Notes: generated from the letters alone by a model not told the origin. Shown: positions 17,600-32,085, numbered from the stretch's first letter. The stretch: DNA of 64,000 bases from Bifidobacterium sp. ESL0732 (GCF_029395535.1 NZ_CP113920.1:1-64000); one strand, 5' to 3'. Made by a program: numbers and translations.

Positions 17600-18721
17600 A
17601 TGAAAGTCGAAATCAACTCCACCGCACTTGCGGACGCGGTTGCATGGACTACCCGTGTCATCGACGCACGACCTGCCAACCCGATTCTTGCCGGCATCAA
17701 GCTCGAAGCCGCAGACGGAACTTTGCAACTTTCCGCCTTCAACTATGAGATTTCCGCCCGCCACCACATCGAAGCGGGCGTCGACGAAGCCGGAAAAGTG
17801 CTGGTTCAAGGCAAACTGCTCGCCGATATCACCAAGTCGCTGCCGCAGGAAAAAGCCTATCTTTCCACCACCGAGACGACACTAACCATTACCTCGGGCA
17901 AGTCGACATTCAACCTGCAGCTCATGCCGGAATCCGAATACCCGGATCTCCCCGAAGCCCCGGCCATGCTCGGCCAGGTTGATGCGCCGACTTTTGTTCA
18001 GGCGGTTTCACAGGCTTCGGTCGCAGTCTCCCACGAGGAAAATCGTCCGGTTTTGACCGGTGTTCGTATCCAGTTCAACGGCGAGAAAGTCGTGATGACC
18101 TCGACGGATCGCTTCCGTCTCTCCCGTTCCAGCTTCACCTGGACCCCGCAGGACAACGATTTGGAAACCGAAACGCTCGTTCGCGGCTCGCTGTTGCGCG
18201 ATGTGGCTCGAGCAGTTGACGAACACCAAAATGTCGTTATCGATTTCAACCCGGAAAGCCCGTCATTGCTTGGTTTTGAGAATGCCGGACGCGTTTCGAC
18301 CTCGCAGCTCATCGACGGTGAATTCCCCGCGGTCGATAGGCTGTTCTCCGATGAATACCCGATTGAGGCTGTTATTTCCAAGGAAGCGCTGCTCGGCGCT
18401 ATCAAACGTGTGGCACTAGTCGCGGAACGTAATGCACCGATTCGTATGGTATTTGAAGGCCAGACCTTGACGCTTTCCGCGGGAACCGCCGACGAATCCC
18501 AGGCCAAGGAAGTGCTCGACATCGACATGGACGGCGAAAATATCACTGTCGCTTTCAACCCTTCATACCTGATTGAAGGCTTGAGCGCGATTACCGAGCC
18601 GTTCGTGCGGATGAAGATGACCACCGCCGTCAAGCCGGTCGAGTTCAACGGGCAACAAGAAGCAGATTCCGATGAATCGATGGATTATCGCTATCTGCTC
18701 GTGCCGATGCGGTTCAACTGA
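17600..18721 (+). CDS. dnaN: DNA polymerase III beta sliding clamp
   Basis: A 373-residue sliding clamp that encircles DNA and tethers polymerase III. It begins MKVEINSTALADAV and ends with the family's typical YLLVPMRFN. Length and the three-domain repeat fit the family. TAGGAG lies about six bases before the ATG. It follows oriC and is separated from recF by a strong terminator, so recF probably also has its own promoter. Confidence 0.97.
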   Translation: MKVEINSTALADAVAWTTRVIDARPANPILAGIKLEAADGTLQLSAFNYEISARHHIEAGVDEAGKVLVQGKLLADITKSLPQEKAYLSTTETTLTITSGKSTFNLQLMPESEYPDLPEAPAMLGQVDAPTFVQAVSQASVAVSHEENRPVLTGVRIQFNGEKVVMTSTDRFRLSRSSFTWTPQDNDLETETLVRGSLLRDVARAVDEHQNVVIDFNPESPSLLGFENAGRVSTSQLIDGEFPAVDRLFSDEYPIEAVISKEALLGAIKRVALVAERNAPIRMVFEGQTLTLSAGTADESQAKEVLDIDMDGENITVAFNPSYLIEGLSAITEPFVRMKMTTAVKPVEFNGQQEADSDESMDYRYLLVPMRFN

Positions 18722-18740
18722 TTTCTTGAAGTATGAAATT

Positions 18741-18792
18741 TATCTTACGATGTTCACTAATTTAGTTGCACATCGTAAGATATTTTTCTTTT
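18741..18792 (+). terminator. Rho-independent terminator after dnaN
   Basis: A 12-bp perfect stem (18741-18752 with 18771-18782, TATCTTACGATG and its complement) is followed by TTTTTCTTTT. It starts 20 bases after the dnaN stop. Confidence 0.85.
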
Positions 18793-18833
18793 AAGGTTTA
18801 TTGTTATCCAAAAAGACAAGGTAAGGGGTTCGG

Positions 18834-20165
18834 GTGTATATCTCGCGGCTGGCGCTTGACCATTTCCGTTCATGGTCGCACCTTGTCGTCGATTTCACGT
18901 CCGGGGTGACCATCCTCAAAGGCGCGAACGGACTGGGCAAGACCAACATCGTGGAAGCCGTCGAAGTGCTTTCCACCGGTTCCAGCCACCGCGTCTCCAG
19001 TTCGTTGCCGCTAATCGAACGAGGCGAAACCAAGGCGACCATTCGTGCCAATGTTGATGAAGATGATGAGACTGAGCCGGTTTTTGTCGAAGTCGAAAGT
19101 GATGTTCATCAAGCTGCCGAGAATGAGGGAGCCAATAAAACCGGCGAGAACGCTGGAAATCAGAACCCTGTCGCCGAGAATACGACTCGTGAAACCACTT
19201 ATGAGGTGACCATTGCTGCGCGGGGAGCCAATCGAGGGCGCATCAACGGCGGGAATTCGCTCTATATGCGCGATATCGTCGGCAAGGTGCCCAGCGTCTC
19301 GTTTACGCCTGACGACCAACGATTGGTGGCGGGCGATCCGGCCGGAAGACGCGGATTTCTTGACCAAGCAGGATCGTTGTTGATTCCCGGTTATGCCGCC
19401 AATCTTTCCAATGCCAACAAAATCGCCAAGCAGCGGGCTACGCTTTTGAAGCAACTTGGACAACGCGGCGAACCTGCCGATGCGCAGAATGCCGCACTTA
19501 ACGGGCTGGAAATATGGACTGGGCAGTTCATTGGTGTTGGGGTTACTCTGACCCGTGCCCGCGCCGGATTGATTGAACATTTGGCTGGGCCTTTTTCACG
19601 CATTTATGACGAACTTGCCGGCAAACCGCAGCACGCAGGGTTGGAGTACGCACCTTCATTCGAGGAAGTGCTCGATTTCGAGCAGCCGGAACCGGAGATC
19701 AGCAAGCATTACCAACGGTTGTATGCCGGCGAAATCGCACGTGGGCGCAACCTTATCGGTCCGCACCGCGACGATATGACCTTGACACTTGACGGCATGC
19801 CCGCCCGCGAATTCGCCTCCAACGGCGAGATGTGGACCATGGCGCTGGCTTTGAAAATGGCGTTGTTCAACGAAATCGTTGAAGTACAACAGGTCAAACC
19901 CATTGTCATTTTGGATGATGTCTTTGCACAGCTTGACGAAACCCGGCGGCGGCAGATCCTCGACTTTGCATTACAACAGGATCAGGTGCTGATTACCGTA
20001 GCTGCGGCTGGCGATATCCCGCTGAACGTCGCGGAATCCGGTAAGGCGACCATTGTAGACGTGGCCGATCTTAAGGCTGGTGCGGAAGACGAGAACGCGA
20101 ATCTGGTGGCGCAACTGCAGGCCGCGCGGGAAAACAGTAAAGACAACGACGGAGCGGAATCATGA
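18834..20165 (+). CDS. recF: DNA replication and repair protein RecF
   Basis: A 443-residue SMC-like ATPase that helps load RecA at gapped DNA. Walker A is GANGLGKTN at 30-38. The signature region reads NGEMWTMALALKMALF and Walker B is PIVILDDVFAQLDETRR. It is longer than the usual 360-400 residues because of an acidic, Asn-rich insertion at about residues 75-120. The start is GTG at 18834, preceded by AAGGGG. Its TGA overlaps the ATG of the DUF721 gene by four bases, so the two are translationally coupled. Confidence 0.95.
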   Translation: MYISRLALDHFRSWSHLVVDFTSGVTILKGANGLGKTNIVEAVEVLSTGSSHRVSSSLPLIERGETKATIRANVDEDDETEPVFVEVESDVHQAAENEGANKTGENAGNQNPVAENTTRETTYEVTIAARGANRGRINGGNSLYMRDIVGKVPSVSFTPDDQRLVAGDPAGRRGFLDQAGSLLIPGYAANLSNANKIAKQRATLLKQLGQRGEPADAQNAALNGLEIWTGQFIGVGVTLTRARAGLIEHLAGPFSRIYDELAGKPQHAGLEYAPSFEEVLDFEQPEPEISKHYQRLYAGEIARGRNLIGPHRDDMTLTLDGMPAREFASNGEMWTMALALKMALFNEIVEVQQVKPIVILDDVFAQLDETRRRQILDFALQQDQVLITVAAAGDIPLNVAESGKATIVDVADLKAGAEDENANLVAQLQAARENSKDNDGAES

Positions 20166-20659
20166 AACCGCCGATTGCCGAACAACTGCATCTCGACCAA
20201 CGTAAGCTGCCTGCGGAAGTCTTCAATCGGCTCTCTTCCCGCGCCGGCGCACGCAAGGAGTGGAAGTCGCGCGAAGAGAACGCGTGGAACAACTTCGGCA
20301 AACCCGGACGCGACCCGGGCAAGCTTGGCGGGGTCCTGTCCGTTATCGCCACCGACGGCGACTGGACCCCACACCTGAAGCTCGCGCAACTGCGCAATCA
20401 CTGGGATCAGGTGGTCGGGCCGGCCATTGCCGGCCATTCCGTGGTCACCGATTTCCGCGACGGCGTACTCACCATCAACACCGAATCCAACGCTTGGGCC
20501 ACACAGCTGACCTATCTCATTCCTCAGCTCACCACAACCATCCGTCAGCGGCTCAAGGGTCTGGAAATCCGCGAAATCCGCGTCACCGGTCCACAATCGC
20601 ACAACTTCAGGCATGGGGCCGGTGGCCGGCGTTATCCGAATCGCTATATGCGTCGCTGA
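20162..20659 (+). CDS. DUF721 / DciA-like protein
   Basis: A 165-residue member of the DUF721 family, whose characterised members (DciA) support loading of the replicative helicase. The domain is in the second half (about 75-155), with WDQVVGPAIAGHSVV and LTINTESNAWATQLTYL. The N-terminal part is basic and charged. It lies in the conserved actinobacterial position between recF and gyrB and overlaps recF by ATGA. The helicase-loading role is inferred from the family. Confidence 0.85.
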   Translation: MKPPIAEQLHLDQRKLPAEVFNRLSSRAGARKEWKSREENAWNNFGKPGRDPGKLGGVLSVIATDGDWTPHLKLAQLRNHWDQVVGPAIAGHSVVTDFRDGVLTINTESNAWATQLTYLIPQLTTTIRQRLKGLEIREIRVTGPQSHNFRHGAGGRRYPNRYMRR

Positions 20660-20957
20660 TCAGTGGCGATTGGCAACAGTCGGGCAATGAAGTCACATAT
20701 TCAAACAACACATATTTACAACAGAAAATGTAACTGATATTGATTCGTTCCGTGGAATCTGCCTGCTATTATCTAGTGTAATAAAATTCAATCTTTCGAA
20801 ATTTCATCTTTTGGGGGTAATGCCTTGAAAGTCCCCATATCCGAGTAAAATGACCATTATATGGTTAAACCTCTAGAAGACCCCATTATTTGCTTTCTAG
20901 AGTGTATCGCCCCCGCGGGAAGCCTTTCGTGCGAGGGAAAATGCAGGAAGGAACCTT
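20660..20957 (+). promoter_or_regulatory. gyrB upstream region with an inverted repeat
   Basis: 298 bases without a gene. TTGAAA (20825-20830) and TAAAAT (20846-20851), with a 15-base spacer, could be a weak promoter. An 8-bp perfect inverted repeat, CTCTAGAA at 20871-20878 and TTCTAGAG at 20895-20902, lies just downstream, where it could act in the transcript or as an operator. AGGAAGG precedes the gyrB GTG. Confidence 0.4.
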
Positions 20958-23078
<2,121 letters not shown>

Positions 23079-23083
23079 TGGGC

Positions 23084-23136
23084 ATATCGAATGTGGCTAT
23101 TGATATCAAAGAATGAATCATAGTCCCATTCGATAT
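23084..23136 (+). other. Inverted repeat between gyrB and gyrA
   Basis: ATATCGAATG (23084-23093) pairs with CATTCGATAT (23127-23136) around a 33-base loop. There is no T run, so a modest processing or attenuation element is possible, or chance. Confidence 0.3.
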
Positions 23137-23190
23137 CCCCGTATAAACGGCACAACAGACTTAGTGAATCAATAAACATAAGGATTTACA

Positions 23191-25923
<2,733 letters not shown>

Positions 25924-25961
25924 CGCAAGGTAGTTGAGGCGTAACCCGAACTCAAGATGAT

Positions 25962-26006
25962 AACGTTGCGGCTGCTGGTACCAAAGGTATTGGCGGCCGC
26001 AACGTT
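25962..26006 (+). terminator. Hairpin after gyrA
   Basis: AACGTTGCGGC (from 25962) pairs with GCCGCAACGTT (ending 26006), extended by two more pairs after one mismatch. It begins 39 bases past the gyrA stop. It lacks a T run, so termination is likely but not certain. Confidence 0.55.
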
Positions 26007-26142
26007 TAGCGTCATATCTGCATACGAATACACAAGTCTTGCAGGCTATTTTCGTCCCAGAAGACTGATAGCCTCGTAGCAGGTTGTTTTGCGCGGAAAT
26101 ATGCGATTTTATGCGGTCCGTGTGGTGGCTCAAGGAGTAATG

Positions 26143-26700
26143 ATGAACGAAAACGTTGACGAGAATCAGTCGCGCCAGGCAAAAAACGCAAGTGACAGCG
26201 CTTCTGCTTCCGAACGCTCACCCCGTGTGGCTCGTTCCGTTCTAGGAGAAGGGTCAGCTCCCAAGTCGGAGTCCGCTGCGTGGCCGTTGAATGGCAATGC
26301 AGCCGGTAAAAGCTCGCGTCAGCGCAAGCGCACCCCGCGTGCACGCCGCATGAGTCTTTCGCTCACCAGAGTCGACGCCTGGTCCGTGGCGAAAGTAACG
26401 CTTCTGCTTTCAGTTGCGTTCGGCATCATCCAGATTGTCGCAGTGGCGCTTATCTGGGCGCTTTTGAACGTGGTCGGCGTTTTCGATCAGGTCACGCAGA
26501 TTGTCTCCTCCACTGGTCTTGACACAGGCGGTTTCAACCTTGCGAGCGTTTTCTCGCTGGGTACCGTACTCAGTGCCGTCACGATTCTATCCATCGTGGA
26601 AGTTGTTGTAGCGACGTTGTTCGCGGTCATCATCGCGGCTCTTTATAATGTAATCAGCCAGCTCGTAGGGGGCGTGCACGTCACCCTCGGCGATGACTGA
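26143..26700 (+). CDS. DUF3566 family membrane protein
   Basis: A 185-residue protein of the DUF3566 family, found right after gyrA in many actinobacteria; function unknown. The N-terminal 70 residues are polar and probably disordered. The conserved part starts near RRMSLSLTRVDAWSVAKVT. Two membrane helices are visible (LLLSVAFGIIQIVAVALIWALL and VLSAVTILSIVEVVVATLF parts). The ATG at 26143 is chosen because AAGGAG lies five bases upstream; the adjacent ATG at 26140 is too close, and a longer TTG start at 26089 has no such site. Confidence 0.85.
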   Translation: MNENVDENQSRQAKNASDSASASERSPRVARSVLGEGSAPKSESAAWPLNGNAAGKSSRQRKRTPRARRMSLSLTRVDAWSVAKVTLLLSVAFGIIQIVAVALIWALLNVVGVFDQVTQIVSSTGLDTGGFNLASVFSLGTVLSAVTILSIVEVVVATLFAVIIAALYNVISQLVGGVHVTLGDD

Positions 26701-26734
26701 TAGTGGGTAATCGGCGATTATGGGACGAAAATAA

Positions 26735-27457
26735 ATGGAAAATAAACGGTCGAAGAGCAGATCAAAGCGACATGTTTTAGACAATGAGTCTTCCAGAAAA
26801 AAGAAGAAAAACGGCCCCGCCCACGCGAAAGATACAACAGGGCAAATGAGGGTTTTGGACATCATTTCTGTCCTTATTTATTGCCTTATCGCGGTCATCA
26901 TCGCAAGTCTCTTGCGTATATTCGTCATCGGACTCTACGTCGTTCCTTCCGGATCCATGGAAACGACGCTTAATATCGGCGACCACATCGTCACCAACCG
27001 CCTAGCCAAACCGGTCCTGAAACTGCGGCGCGGCGATGTCGTGGTATTCAAGGATCCGGCGAATTGGTTGCAGTCCGAAAACATTTTTGCCTCCAACGAT
27101 TTGGTCAAAAGGTTGATCGGTCTGCCCGGCGATGTGGTGGCCTGCAAGGGTTACGGTGAGCCTGTGACGGTCAATGGCGTGGCGATAGACGAGTCCTCGT
27201 ACCTGAAAGCCGGGGTAAAACCAAGCAAGTTCGCCTTTAAAATGAAGGTTACACCGGGCAATGTGTTCGTGCTTGGCGATAATCGCGCCAATTCCGCCGA
27301 TTCCCGTTATCACCCCGATGACGGCAACCATGGTCTCGTCCCGCTTGACCGCATCAAGGGCGTCGCTATGCTCACTTACATGCCCACCAGCAGGTTTGGC
27401 GTGGTCCATGCCCACCACGATGTGTTCGCAAAAGTCGGCGGCATCGCGCATTCGTAA
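26735..27457 (+). CDS. lepB: Signal peptidase I
   Basis: A 240-residue type I signal peptidase that cleaves Sec signal peptides outside the membrane. After a very basic N-terminus, one membrane helix spans about 42-65. The catalytic serine is Ser74 in VPSGSMETTL and the general-base lysine is Lys125 in DLVKRLIGLPGD. The conserved box GDNRANSADSRYH follows. It would process the many secreted surface proteins in this window. The start ATG has only a weak purine-rich stretch upstream. Confidence 0.93.
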   Translation: MENKRSKSRSKRHVLDNESSRKKKKNGPAHAKDTTGQMRVLDIISVLIYCLIAVIIASLLRIFVIGLYVVPSGSMETTLNIGDHIVTNRLAKPVLKLRRGDVVVFKDPANWLQSENIFASNDLVKRLIGLPGDVVACKGYGEPVTVNGVAIDESSYLKAGVKPSKFAFKMKVTPGNVFVLGDNRANSADSRYHPDDGNHGLVPLDRIKGVAMLTYMPTSRFGVVHAHHDVFAKVGGIAHS

Positions 27458-27510
27458 GCACGAGTCTGCATAGAACGAGCTTGTTAATTCTCGTGCCGTT
27501 TTCTTTTTGT
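27458..27510 (+). terminator. Terminator after the signal peptidase gene
   Basis: GCACGAG (27458-27464) pairs with CTCGTGC (27490-27496), and an alternative shorter stem ACGAG/CTCGT lies inside. The T-rich tail TTTTCTTTTTG follows. Confidence 0.6.
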
Positions 27511-27873
27511 TTCTTCTTTTGTCCCGTTTTACCTTTCTTGATTTAATGGATATCTGCGTATATGTTGCCGACGTTGGCAGTGTGATTCTTTTTATTTCAG
27601 GGTCATCGTTATCCATCTCGAGTCATTGTTGGCTTGCTATGAATATGGTTTTATACACTCAGACAACGGGGCAATGGTAAACCGGTTGAGATTACTGGTA
27701 CGGAATGGTTCAATGGCGTAAATACAGTGTTTATTTATAACTCCAAATTAAAGTATTGTCTAAATATTAAAAAAGTTTTACATTATTTGTCTATGCATCG
27801 TATTACTACAAATCCTGGGGGTACTGGATCGGGTGTAAGTCCGATCAAGTAGAAGTTTCAGAAAGGATTAATA
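27511..27873 (+). promoter_or_regulatory. Leader of BspA-3 with two GTCTA sites and a hairpin near the start
   Basis: An AT-rich stretch without a gene. TAAAGTATTGTCTA (27749-27762) and ACATTATTTGTCTA (27780-27793) match the right half of the sites before BspA-1 and BspA-2, and their ends are again 31 bp apart. The left halves are weaker. Closer to the gene, GATCGG (27827-27832) and CCGATC (27841-27846) form a hairpin 28 bases before the start, which could affect translation. AAAGGA precedes the ATG. Confidence 0.5.
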
Positions 27874-30800
27874 ATGCGTTTTAATGGGGGAAAACTCATT
27901 GGCATTGTGGCCACCGCAGCATTGATGTGCGGCGTCGTGGCCACGGCAAGTGCCCAACCAGCGCAACCAGTGGATGCAACCGCCAATTCGGCTGCAAGCC
28001 AGCAAGTTTCCACTGCTTCGACACAGGATGCCGCGAAGTCGGATATCGGCAAGAATCTCAATAACGATGAAAATAATGTCATCGGACAGGCGCCAAAGGA
28101 CGAAGCGCCTCAAGATACGACAAAATCGGAACAGAAGGCGCCGACTCCAAATTCTTCTGCGAAAGACGACAATACGGCGAATACAAGATCGTCGGCCGCT
28201 CCTACGCCGTCAACGCAGAGCAACCAGAACGCGACGGTTGGGCCTCAGGAAGTGCTTCCGACCACAGCGGATTGCAAGCCTTACAAAGGTGGGAACGCTG
28301 CCGAATCTTCCGCCAATGGCTCTTGGACGTTGGGTATGAAAGACGGACAGTGCACGCTTGAAGTCACTGCCACTGATCCGGTCAACGAGTATCAGTTTAC
28401 GGTGATCCCCAGCACTTTGGACGATAGCGAACCAAGCGTCGCATATCAGCGTGCGTTTATTGAGCATGTGATTTTTAATGGTGTCGGCAAAGTTAAGCTT
28501 CCCGCTAGCGCCCATGGCTATTTTGACCATATGATGAAATTGAGTTCAATTGATGGTCTTGACCATTTGGACACGAGTGCAGTAACGGACATGAGCAGCA
28601 TGTTCGAAGCGACCCGGATTCCATCGTTGGATTTGTCGAGTTTTGATACCAGCAGCGTCACAAACATGTCTGATATGTTCTACGGGGCATCAGCTGCTTC
28701 TATACAATTCGGACCACGTTTCGTCACCAACAAGGTGACGGACATGTCGAGCATGTTTGCGAGAGATCAAGCTTTGACGTCTTTGGATCTCTCTGGTTTT
28801 GACACCAGTAACGTAGAATATATGTATTACATGTTCCATATGGCCGAAGGTTTGACGACATTGAAGTTTGGAGCAAACTTCAAGACTTCCAAAGTCAAGA
28901 ATATGACTGCCATGTTCATGTTTTGTAGCAAATTGAAGTCTTTGGATGTTTCTCATTTTGATACGCATAACGTGACTGACATGGCGGGAATGTTTGAATA
29001 TTGCTATAACCTGACGTCTTTGGATGTCTCTCATTTTGATACGCATAACGTGACTGACATGGCGGGAATGTTCAAGAATTGCAGTAGTTTGACCTCTTTG
29101 GATATCACGAACTTCGATACGAGCCAAGTTGGAAGAGATTCATATGGGGTTGATGCAGGGACCCCACGTGATATGAATGGCATGTTCCAGGACTGTGTAA
29201 ATTTGCAGTCGTTGAAGCTTGGACAAAAGTTCCAGACTGGCAATGTCAAAGATATGGGGTCAATGTTTAGTGGTTGCGAGAAACTGACGTCTTTGGATGT
29301 TTCTGGTTTTGATACACACAAGGTTATCAACATGAGTGGTATGTTTGCGGTTTGCGAGGACCTGACGTCTTTGGATGTTTCTCATTTCAATACGCGTAAC
29401 GTTACCGATATGACTGATATGTTCATGAGTGACGGCGCTTTGACGTCATTGGATCTGCGAAACTTTAATATGCGAGGTGTCTCCAAAGTAAGGCATATGC
29501 TTTCAATTGCTAACAGTGACCCAGACCAATTTGATCTTCGTGAGCTGAAGCTTGGCGACAACGTCGTACTTCCGACCCCTGCCAGTACCGGGACATGGTG
29601 GGGCGATATATGGCTTGAGGATCCTTTGATGAGTGATGCGACATGGGTTCGCGTGGCCGATGTCAACGGTGCAGCGGTTCCTGAGGCGAATCTTTCCAAG
29701 CAATATTCTTCGCTTGATGTAGAGCACCGGACCCAGGGTTCTGACCCCTCACGTTCGGGCACGTATGTAAGAAGCGACTCCACAAAGCTTTCGGTCGATA
29801 TGAATGCCGTAGGTGACAAGAAGTGGGGCACGGTCTCCGACCCGCAAAAGGCTGTCGGACACTTCAAATACGTTCAGAATGCCCAAGGGCAGGACGTGTG
29901 GCAGATGCAATTCGGCACGCTTAAGGCTCCTGATAAGACTGCTCTGCATGTCAATATGAGTGTCGACAACGCGGCCAACAGCCCGAAGTATTTCAAGTTC
30001 ACTGGTTGGAATACGAGCAAGGACGGTACTGGTACGAGCTACGCACCTGGTCAGGATGTGCCGATGAATAATGACGTTACCCTGTATGCCCAGTGGAAGC
30101 GCATTGGCACCCCTGGTGTTTCGATGGATCTTCATGCGAAATACGTGCTGGACTTCAAGATGAATCCGCCTGCGGGTTCCGGTGTGACTGAGCCTGCTGC
30201 GCCTGATAAGGCCACTTCGGTGTTCCAGCTTGATTCTCCTGCCGATATCACCAAGCCGCACGCTATCAAGATCGATCATCAGGCGTATCCGGCCATTGAT
30301 GGCTACCGTTTCGACGGTTGGACGCTCAATGGCAGCACGACGGTTTACAAGCCTGGAGATCAGGTTTCGGTTGTTCCTGGTGTCACCGAGCTTAAGGGAC
30401 ATTGGACCAAGCTTTATACCTATTCTCTGAAGTTCAATGCGAACGCCTCCAAGGGTGTAACTGGTTCCATGCCGCAGGTCGGTTCCGTCGGCCCGACGGC
30501 TGATACGAGCCACACGTTCACGATTCCTGCCAATGGGTTCGTTCGTGCAGGATGGCACTTCAACGGCTGGAACACCAAGGCCGACGGTACTGGTCAAAGC
30601 CCGGTGTCGGCGAGTGGTGTTGATACGTTGACGCTGAATTCGAACAATCCGGCTGCGACGCTTTACGCACAGTGGGTTCCTGAATATGTGTATTCGCTCT
30701 CCTTCGTGTCCGGTCTGCCGGAAGGAACCGCCTCCAAGGCGTTTGATCCGGTGAAGGGCAAGGCCACCACGGCCAAGTCCGCTTCATTGAAGGTTCCTGC

Positions 30801-31731
30801 GGGCAACAAGTATTACCGCGAGGATCAGCAGCGCTGGCAGTTTACCGGTTGGAGCGATGGCATGGGCCATACTTATCAGGCTGGCGATACCGTCAACTTG
30901 ACTGATGCCAACCCGCATGTCGTGCTGACTGGTCAGTGGGCCCGCGTTTACAACTACAACCTGCGTTTCCAGCCTACGTCCAAGAACGACAAGGCCAAGG
31001 TCTCGCGTAGCTTTGCCGCGGTCTCCGGAGGAAGCACCACCGACGAAACGATGGTGATGACCATTCCGAGCAAGTACAGCTTGAATCTCGACGAGACCGG
31101 ACACTATATGTTCACCGGTTGGAAGGATCAAGACGGAACTCTCTACAAGCCTGGCGACCACGTCATGCTGAAGAGTGACAATTCGGATGTGACGCTTTAC
31201 GGTGTTTGGAAGTTAGAGCCTGTTACGAATCCTGCTGGACCGACCTCTCCGAGTGAGACCACGAATCCTGCGACGCTTCCGGCTGCCACGAATCCAAACA
31301 GTTCGGTACAAGTGGCTGCTCCGGCATTGCCTGTTGCCGCCGCTGTGTCTCCTCAGTCGGCTTTGACTGTGGCTCCTCGTGGTGTTGCTGGTGCTGCTCC
31401 TCAGGCGATGACCACTGCACCGCAGATCGGTCATGATAGGACTCCGTCCGTGCCGAAGACTCCTGCTCCAAAGGATTGGCGCCGTGCCGAATGCAAGACT
31501 TCCGGTGCTGCCTATGTAGTTAATGTCGCTGGCTATCGCGTGATGGCAAGCGGTAATGTATGTGAAACTCCGAAGACTGCTGCTTCAGCGGCTTTGACGC
31601 AACATGCAAATGCGCCTGTCTGGCTCTGGTGGATTATTGTTGCTGTAGCGATTGCGCTTGTTTATGGGATTTATGTCAAGCGCAATAGCTCCCTTGAAGC
31701 GCAACATCGTGCCAACGAGCGCCAAGACTGA
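27874..31731 (+). CDS. BspA-family LRR surface protein with InlB-type repeats (BspA-3)
   Basis: A 1285-residue secreted, membrane-anchored protein. The signal peptide is cleaved probably after Ala27 (ATASA|QP). A Gln/Asn/Ala-rich spacer follows to about 130. Twelve BspA-type LRRs span about 222-546 with repeats like SLDVSHFDTHNVTDMAGMF. Two of these are near-identical in DNA with a 78-bp period (28938 and 29016 onward). Five InlB-type beta-repeats span about 632-1115, each with FTGW-like and LYAQW-like motifs. A Pro/Ala-rich linker, two Cys, a membrane helix at about 1247-1268 and a basic tail containing EAQHR complete it. The tail resembles that of BspA-1. No sortase motif is present. The LRR part is more AT-rich than the rest. 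Confidence 0.87.
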   Translation: MRFNGGKLIGIVATAALMCGVVATASAQPAQPVDATANSAASQQVSTASTQDAAKSDIGKNLNNDENNVIGQAPKDEAPQDTTKSEQKAPTPNSSAKDDNTANTRSSAAPTPSTQSNQNATVGPQEVLPTTADCKPYKGGNAAESSANGSWTLGMKDGQCTLEVTATDPVNEYQFTVIPSTLDDSEPSVAYQRAFIEHVIFNGVGKVKLPASAHGYFDHMMKLSSIDGLDHLDTSAVTDMSSMFEATRIPSLDLSSFDTSSVTNMSDMFYGASAASIQFGPRFVTNKVTDMSSMFARDQALTSLDLSGFDTSNVEYMYYMFHMAEGLTTLKFGANFKTSKVKNMTAMFMFCSKLKSLDVSHFDTHNVTDMAGMFEYCYNLTSLDVSHFDTHNVTDMAGMFKNCSSLTSLDITNFDTSQVGRDSYGVDAGTPRDMNGMFQDCVNLQSLKLGQKFQTGNVKDMGSMFSGCEKLTSLDVSGFDTHKVINMSGMFAVCEDLTSLDVSHFNTRNVTDMTDMFMSDGALTSLDLRNFNMRGVSKVRHMLSIANSDPDQFDLRELKLGDNVVLPTPASTGTWWGDIWLEDPLMSDATWVRVADVNGAAVPEANLSKQYSSLDVEHRTQGSDPSRSGTYVRSDSTKLSVDMNAVGDKKWGTVSDPQKAVGHFKYVQNAQGQDVWQMQFGTLKAPDKTALHVNMSVDNAANSPKYFKFTGWNTSKDGTGTSYAPGQDVPMNNDVTLYAQWKRIGTPGVSMDLHAKYVLDFKMNPPAGSGVTEPAAPDKATSVFQLDSPADITKPHAIKIDHQAYPAIDGYRFDGWTLNGSTTVYKPGDQVSVVPGVTELKGHWTKLYTYSLKFNANASKGVTGSMPQVGSVGPTADTSHTFTIPANGFVRAGWHFNGWNTKADGTGQSPVSASGVDTLTLNSNNPAATLYAQWVPEYVYSLSFVSGLPEGTASKAFDPVKGKATTAKSASLKVPAGNKYYREDQQRWQFTGWSDGMGHTYQAGDTVNLTDANPHVVLTGQWARVYNYNLRFQPTSKNDKAKVSRSFAAVSGGSTTDETMVMTIPSKYSLNLDETGHYMFTGWKDQDGTLYKPGDHVMLKSDNSDVTLYGVWKLEPVTNPAGPTSPSETTNPATLPAATNPNSSVQVAAPALPVAAAVSPQSALTVAPRGVAGAAPQAMTTAPQIGHDRTPSVPKTPAPKDWRRAECKTSGAAYVVNVAGYRVMASGNVCETPKTAASAALTQHANAPVWLWWIIVAVAIALVYGIYVKRNSSLEAQHRANERQD

Positions 31732-31753
31732 TTGCATGATTCTTTGATTCGGC

Positions 31754-31891
31754 TTGGTTCAGACTCAGCGATTGTCGGCTACTAGTTGAAGGTCATGTTG
31801 CTGAATCAGCTCTGAACCAAACCGGAACATGAATCTGACTGCTTAGTGCTGGATTCCATTTAAACATGGAATCCAGCACTTTTGTTTTCTC
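31754..31891 (+). terminator. Two hairpins after BspA-3, the second a strong terminator
   Basis: The gap 31732-32085 has no gene. A first inverted repeat pairs TTGGTTCAGA (31754-31763) with TCTGAACCAA (31811-31820). The second is a perfect 13-bp stem (31846-31858 with 31867-31879) followed by TTTTGTTTTCT, a classic Rho-independent terminator. The remaining 190 bases before the VanZ gene are AT-rich near 32025-32050, where its promoter probably lies. Confidence 0.85.
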
Positions 31892-32085
31892 TGGTTTTGC
31901 ACTCCATCTTGGGCCAGCTATTCGTATCAGCCGATATCCTCGGTATCGTGTGCAGGATTTGGTTCGGTAATCGTTGCAATATCAGTTGTCGTGAACGTCG
32001 TTTCGGTTCCATCGTTGGAATTCTGCTCATATTTATTTTTTATATTCACAGAATTTCGTAAACTGCGTCCGCTAAAGTAGCCGTT

